Assembly (NCBI GenBank): GCA_964411235.1
Contig: CAYPKE010000105.1
Location: 1-8,931, forward strand
DNA: 8,931 nt
Direction: 5' to 3'
Source: JAAYKM01 sp964411235
GTDB taxonomy: Bacteria > Desulfobacterota > Syntrophia > Syntrophales > JAAYKM01
Each line of letters opens with the position of its first letter. Position 1 is the stretch's first letter. Made by a program: the position numbers and the translations under genes. The notes under the pieces are model-generated. The model worked only from the letters and a program-made list of their open reading frames with translations, was not told the origin of the DNA and did no database searches. Positions 5,844 through 8,931 of this stretch are shown piece by piece.

Positions 5844-6875
5844 CTAGAAACGGTTGATAACGTCGATCATCTGGCGCAGCCTCCCGTAATCGCGTTTGTT
5901 AAATTCGAAGGCGATGCGGGGGAACGCCAGATCGGTTCCATCTTCGATTTCTTCAGGGGTTGGATCGATCATCCGGATTTCCTCCCGGCAGACAATGTCC
6001 CGAAAGTCTTCATTCAATCCTGCGATGGCATGGTCGGACGGGGCGGATTTCATCCTTATGACAAGGAGATCCTTGACAAAGCGCATGGACTGGAAATTGC
6101 GGTAGAACCGGGTGACGCTTTTCACGGCGCTTTCAACGTCATCCGTGATTTCAAACAGATCGAGATCGTCGGGGGAAATAAACTGATTTCTCAGCAGATG
6201 ATCACGAACATGCCTTTCCCATGTTTTCCAGTAGGTCCCTCCCGGCCGGTCCATCAGGATCAGCGGCATCAGGCGGCTTTTCCCCGTCTGCATCAGCGTA
6301 AGGGTTTCGTATCCCTCGTCAAGAGTGCCAAAACCACCGGGAAACAGGACAATGGCGTCGGAATGTCGCAGAAAGGTCAACTTCCGCGTAAAGAAATACT
6401 TGAAGGTAATGAGCTTTTTGTCCTTTTGAATGACCGGATTGGCATTTTGTTCCCAGGGTAGGCGGATATTGGCCCCAAAACTACGTTCGATCCCGGCGCC
6501 TTCATGGCCGGCCTGCATGATGCCCGGGCCGGCCCCGGTAATGACCATCCAACCCTCTTCCGCGATCCGTCGTGCGAATTCAACGGCTTGTTGATATTCC
6601 GGTCTGTTGGACTGGGTGCGGGCGGATCCGAACATGGATACCTTGCGCGTATCGGCATGAGGAGAAAAAAGCTTGAAGGCGTAACGCAACTCGCGAATGG
6701 CCGTTTGTATGACCCGAACATCGCCCCGAGCTTCGACATCGTTCAGGAGCTTAAGGGCATTTTCGATAATATCGGCGACCAGGCCGGTATTGTACCCGCC
6801 GCCTTTGTAATCGATCAGTTCCAGAATTCGCTTTTTCAGTTCCGGATCGGCCGGGTTCCGTTCTCTTTTCTCCAT
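5844..6875 (-). CDS. LOG-family (TIGR00730-type) Rossmann-fold protein
   Basis: This 343-residue cytoplasmic protein has a LOG/'lysine decarboxylase-like' core at about 78-255. Visible motifs are SMFGSAR (80-86), ITGAGPGIMQAGHEGA (112-127), FFTRKLTF (161-168) and the signature PGGFGTLDE (179-187), with the glycines and glutamate that contact the nucleotide phosphate and ribose. Characterised relatives hydrolyse nucleoside 5'-monophosphates to base and ribose 5-phosphate, as in cytokinin activation and in bacterial PpnN. The old 'lysine decarboxylase' label is a misannotation. Compared with short LOG proteins of about 190 residues, it has a helical N-terminal extension (1-77) and a C-terminal extension (about 256-343), so it is a long variant whose substrate I cannot infer. 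No clear Shine-Dalgarno precedes the ATG. It lies 55 bp after the secreted-protein gene and 35 bp before thyX. Confidence 0.82.
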   Translation of the reverse strand: MEKRERNPADPELKKRILELIDYKGGGYNTGLVADIIENALKLLNDVEARGDVRVIQTAIRELRYAFKLFSPHADTRKVSMFGSARTQSNRPEYQQAVEFARRIAEEGWMVITGAGPGIMQAGHEGAGIERSFGANIRLPWEQNANPVIQKDKKLITFKYFFTRKLTFLRHSDAIVLFPGGFGTLDEGYETLTLMQTGKSRLMPLILMDRPGGTYWKTWERHVRDHLLRNQFISPDDLDLFEITDDVESAVKSVTRFYRNFQSMRFVKDLLVIRMKSAPSDHAIAGLNEDFRDIVCREEIRMIDPTPEEIEDGTDLAFPRIAFEFNKRDYGRLRQMIDVINRF

Positions 6876-6930
6876 GCAATTTACGGTAACATGCTGAAAG
6901 TGTGATTCAAATAAGGATATGGGACAACTC

Positions 6931-8106
6931 TTACGATAAAGGTACAGGAGGCACCAGGGTTAACCTTCTGCCTGCCGGAGTCGGCTTGCCGAGAGCCTGC
7001 TTGAGATACTCCAGCATCAGTTCCTCGACCATTTGTTCCCTTGACGTGCCGGAAAGGGAGATGGGTTCTTCCGCTTCGGATTTGCAGACCTTTCCGGCCT
7101 GAATGGCCAGTGACCGCTGCGCCTGCTGAAGCGCCACATATTTTTTCGCCAGGTCGGCGATCGGGATTGACGAAAGCCACTGGTATACTGAGCTCATCTG
7201 ATTCGGCGCGGGCAGGCGCGGCGATTCGAGGATCTGCCTTGTATTCCGGGCGAAGCGCCTCATGCCGTCGATTACATGATCAGGCTTGACAAAGTTGATT
7301 CCCGACCAGCCGGCTCGGATCCACTGAAAGACGCCTGTCCTGACCATGACGGGCGAGGAGGCGGATTCAACGTAAATGCCGATGGAAAAATAATCATAGA
7401 TATACGATTTGACCCAGCCGAGGCCGGGCTTGGCCGACCCGGGTTTGCCGGAATAGTAATAGTTCCAGTCATTGTCACTGCCGAGGATGAAACCCTTTTC
7501 CCCGACGCCGGATTCGCTGGTTTGTTTTGAGATCGACACCAGAATTTGCCTTCCCTCGTGGTTCAGGAGAATGAGGGTTCTCTGAAGATCATATTCGTAA
7601 TAAACACCCGTCGTCAGGTCCGGGGTGTTGGAGTCGTGCTGCAGCCCATGCAGGATAACAGGTGTCCCTCCCGGGGGAACAGGCGCCCAGTTGCTGGGAA
7701 GGTTCTGATTCGTGCCGTGATTGCTGCTCCAGAGCGAATAGCGGAGCGACGAAGGCCTTGTCACAACCGATGGAATAAGGGAATTATAGGAATAGTCCAT
7801 GAATCGCGGAAAAGTGATTCGGGTGTCGAATTCATAATAGGCCCCGGTGCATCTCAGGGAGTCGGCAAGAGCGAATTCTTTACGCTGCTTCGGTTTCAGA
7901 ACGAAGTCCACAAGGGTGGCCACCGCCCTTTCATCGAGCCCTGTCTGAGGATCGATGCAAAATCTGACCAGGCGCATCGCGGCATCGTTCACGGCATTTT
8001 GAGCGGATCCGGATGACAAAGCGGAAGCGGGGTAATACAGACAGATCGTACACGACAGACAAATGATGAAGGCCGTGACAATGCAAGAATAATAATGTTT
8101 TTTCAT
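6931..8106 (-). CDS. secreted protein of unknown function
   Basis: This 391-residue protein has a typical N-terminal export signal (MKK, then a hydrophobic stretch to about residue 25, then PASA at 26-29, likely cleaved after Ala29), so it should be periplasmic or exported. The middle part (about 80-275) is rich in Tyr, Trp, Gly and Ser and looks like beta structure, with segments such as TGVYYEYDLQRTLILLNHEG and GSDNDWNYYYSG. The C-terminal part (from about 275) is mostly helical and charged. I recognise no enzyme motif or named family. The only possible start is ATG 8106, since an in-frame TAA lies 18 bases upstream. Oddly, the best Shine-Dalgarno (AAGGAG at 8127-8132) is 20 bases away from the ATG. 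A candidate promoter lies at 8145-8174. The LOG-family gene follows after 55 bp. Confidence 0.75.
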   Translation of the reverse strand: MKKHYYSCIVTAFIICLSCTICLYYPASALSSGSAQNAVNDAAMRLVRFCIDPQTGLDERAVATLVDFVLKPKQRKEFALADSLRCTGAYYEFDTRITFPRFMDYSYNSLIPSVVTRPSSLRYSLWSSNHGTNQNLPSNWAPVPPGGTPVILHGLQHDSNTPDLTTGVYYEYDLQRTLILLNHEGRQILVSISKQTSESGVGEKGFILGSDNDWNYYYSGKPGSAKPGLGWVKSYIYDYFSIGIYVESASSPVMVRTGVFQWIRAGWSGINFVKPDHVIDGMRRFARNTRQILESPRLPAPNQMSSVYQWLSSIPIADLAKKYVALQQAQRSLAIQAGKVCKSEAEEPISLSGTSREQMVEELMLEYLKQALGKPTPAGRRLTLVPPVPLS

Positions 8107-8144
8107 AGGGGAATAAAGTCTTTAGGCTCCTTGTTATTGAAGGA

Positions 8145-8174
8145 AACATACGATGATCAATCCTCCTATGTCAA
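8145..8174 (-). promoter_or_regulatory. candidate sigma70-type promoter for the minus-strand gene run
   Basis: On the minus strand a perfect TTGACA (8169-8174) and TATGTT (8145-8150, four of six consensus bases) are separated by 18 bases. Transcription would begin near 8138, leaving a 5' leader of about 30 bases before ATG 8106. It could drive the secreted-protein gene and, by read-through, LOG and thyX. It overlaps the start of the small + strand ORF at 8153. Confidence 0.45.
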
Positions 8175-8323
8175 TGACTTTTGTCGTGGAAGGCCTGCTG
8201 AAGGGCCTCCGGAAAGGCATTCTAACGAATGCCGGGGAGCTTTTTGTTCCGGCCATGAGATTCCCCGATCGGTGCAGGATGGAAGTGCCAGATCAAAAAA
8301 TATCTGCTATAAGCCAAGCGTAG
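8153..8323 (+). CDS. possible 56-residue small protein
   Basis: ATG 8153 is preceded by AAGGA (8140-8144) with an ideal 8-nt spacing and opens a 56-codon ORF ending in TAG at 8321-8323. The peptide begins MINPPMSMTFVVEGLLKGLR, has an amphipathic, possibly helical N-terminal half with VEGLLKGLRKGILTNAGELF (12-31 approximately), and a more polar end (MEVPDQKISAISQA). I recognise no family. Against it: it overlaps a candidate minus-strand promoter, and the gap between divergent genes can hold such frames by chance. In favour: it is the best ribosome binding site in the region, and otherwise about 310 bases would be without a gene. Confidence 0.35.
   Translation: MINPPMSMTFVVEGLLKGLRKGILTNAGELFVPAMRFPDRCRMEVPDQKISAISQA
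8216..8233 (+). other. 7-bp perfect stem-loop inside the small ORF
   Basis: GGCATTC (8216-8222) and GAATGCC (8227-8233) pair perfectly around a TAAC loop. A T5 run follows eight bases later, so on the + strand it resembles a weak rho-independent terminator with a displaced U tract. A second short inverted pair (AGGCC at 8190-8194, GGCCT at 8204-8208) lies just upstream. It could be a terminator or attenuator, or a fold in a non-coding RNA. It lies within the frame of the small ORF. Confidence 0.3.
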
Positions 8324-8366
8324 CATATCGGGAACAGGGATTAGCGGAATAGCGGGCAGATTTGGT

Positions 8367-8392
8367 CCTGTCGCGATTATTCCTTTGACAGG
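8367..8392 (+). promoter_or_regulatory. inverted repeat upstream of the ATP-grasp-like gene
   Basis: CCTGTC (8367-8372) and GACAGG (8387-8392) are reverse complements 14 bases apart, 24 bases before the start codon at 8417. It could be a dimer-type operator site or a hairpin in the leader. Six-base arms are short enough to arise by chance. Confidence 0.2.
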
Positions 8393-8416
8393 GCATAAGC
8401 GGAGAAAATTCAGGTC

Positions 8417-8931
8417 ATGAAAGCAAGCGTGGCAATTCTGGTCCACCCCAAGGACGATTTCACCCGTGGCGGCTATATTCTGGGTCGAATGGCAAAGGAA
8501 TGGCATGCGTCGGGATACCACGTCAAGGTCATCAAAGGGGTCCGGCATTATGTACCGGCGGATATTTTGATTGTTCATGCCGACGTGACGTGTCTTTCCC
8601 CGGAATATGTCGCTTTCAGCAAGCACTACCCCGTGGTCGTCAATGGCAAGACGTTCAATATTGCCAAACGCCGCATCAGCAAGAATCTGGTCAAAAAGGA
8701 TGACGGCTATCCGGGGCCGGTCATTGTGAAGACGGATCTGAACTTCGGGGGGACGCCTGAGGCGAGCTTCCGTCTTCATCGAATCACACAGGCGGCTGCT
8801 GCCAAACTGCTTGGACATTTCCCCTTTTCCTTCCAGCAACAGTTCAGTAAACAATGGTTACGCATATTTCCCCTTAGGACACGTGCCATGCTTCCCTGTG
8901 CCTATCCGATCTACACAAGTACCGGGTCTGT
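8417..8931 (+). CDS. ATP-grasp-like protein, N-terminal part, cut by the window edge
   Basis: An open frame runs from ATG 8417 to the window edge without a stop (171 complete codons). The protein begins MKASVAILVHPKDDF. Its first 60 residues look like an alpha/beta pre-ATP-grasp domain (VAILVHP; HVKVIKG; ADILIVHADVT), followed by YPVVVNGKTFNIAKRRISK (71-89) and PVIVKTDLNFGGTPE (101-115). A strand ending in Lys followed by a glycine loop is how ATP-grasp enzymes begin their nucleotide site. It matches an uncharacterised group of ATP-grasp-like bacterial proteins that I remember only as hypothetical. The acceptor substrate is unknown, and the catalytic C-terminal part is outside the window. A GGAG lies 13 bases upstream (8401-8404) and an AGG closer (8412-8414), so the ribosome binding site is ordinary at best. 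Confidence 0.65.
   Translation, partial: MKASVAILVHPKDDFTRGGYILGRMAKEWHASGYHVKVIKGVRHYVPADILIVHADVTCLSPEYVAFSKHYPVVVNGKTFNIAKRRISKNLVKKDDGYPGPVIVKTDLNFGGTPEASFRLHRITQAAAAKLLGHFPFSFQQQFSKQWLRIFPLRTRAMLPCAYPIYTSTGS

Noticed and set aside
5844..6875. Lysine decarboxylase activity for the LOG-family protein
   Set aside because: The PGGFGTLDE signature marks the LOG nucleoside-monophosphate family; there is no PLP-binding decarboxylase domain.
8385..8413. TTGACA at 8385-8390 as the -35 box of the ATP-grasp-like gene
   Set aside because: No acceptable -10 box lies 16-18 bases downstream, and transcription would have to begin almost at the start codon.

Overview
The window reads as a stretch of chromosome from an anaerobic bacterium of the former Deltaproteobacteria. 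A Syntrophus/Smithella-like (Syntrophales) origin is my best guess, from protein style and roughly 50% GC; I cannot test this without a search. There is no rRNA, tRNA, CRISPR array or complete mobile element.

Layout. Positions 1-398 are a poorly coding leader. They hold the possible tail of an upstream gene, a 39-codon ORF (181-300) whose Shine-Dalgarno lies in the loop of a 10-bp inverted repeat, and a second small hairpin (361-379). Next, on the + strand, comes a putative Na+/H+ antiporter of the ion-transporter type (399-2243). It faces a run of minus-strand genes. Read in their own direction these are: a secreted protein of unknown function (8106-6931), a LOG-family Rossmann protein (6875-5844), a double-domain ThyX thymidylate synthase (5808-4336), a deoxyhypusine synthase-like enzyme (4192-3170), an unrecognised cytoplasmic protein (3158-2655), and finally a frameshifted C-terminal remnant of a PagL/acyloxyacyl-hydrolase-type outer-membrane lipid A deacylase (about 2567-2299). 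The right end (8107-8416) is a divergent intergenic region with a candidate promoter, a 56-codon ORF with a good ribosome binding site, and the start of a + strand ATP-grasp-like gene that runs off the window (8417 onward).

How the genes may work together. LOG and ThyX are 35 bp apart and probably co-transcribed. LOG-family enzymes act on nucleoside monophosphates and ThyX makes dTMP, so a nucleotide theme is plausible. The deoxyhypusine synthase-like gene has its own candidate promoter and is tightly followed (11 bp) by the unknown 167-residue gene, which makes that pair a likely functional unit. Bacteria lack eIF5A, and this enzyme has changed residues at positions that bind spermidine in the eukaryotic enzyme, so a small-molecule polyamine reaction is more likely than protein modification.

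The most interesting points are the split of ThyX catalytic motifs between the two halves of one polypeptide, the divergent deoxyhypusine synthase paired with an unknown gene, the decayed lipid A deacylase, and the hairpins that carry purine-rich ribosome-binding sequences in their loops. I see no clear new multi-gene system such as a defence island or biosynthetic cluster.
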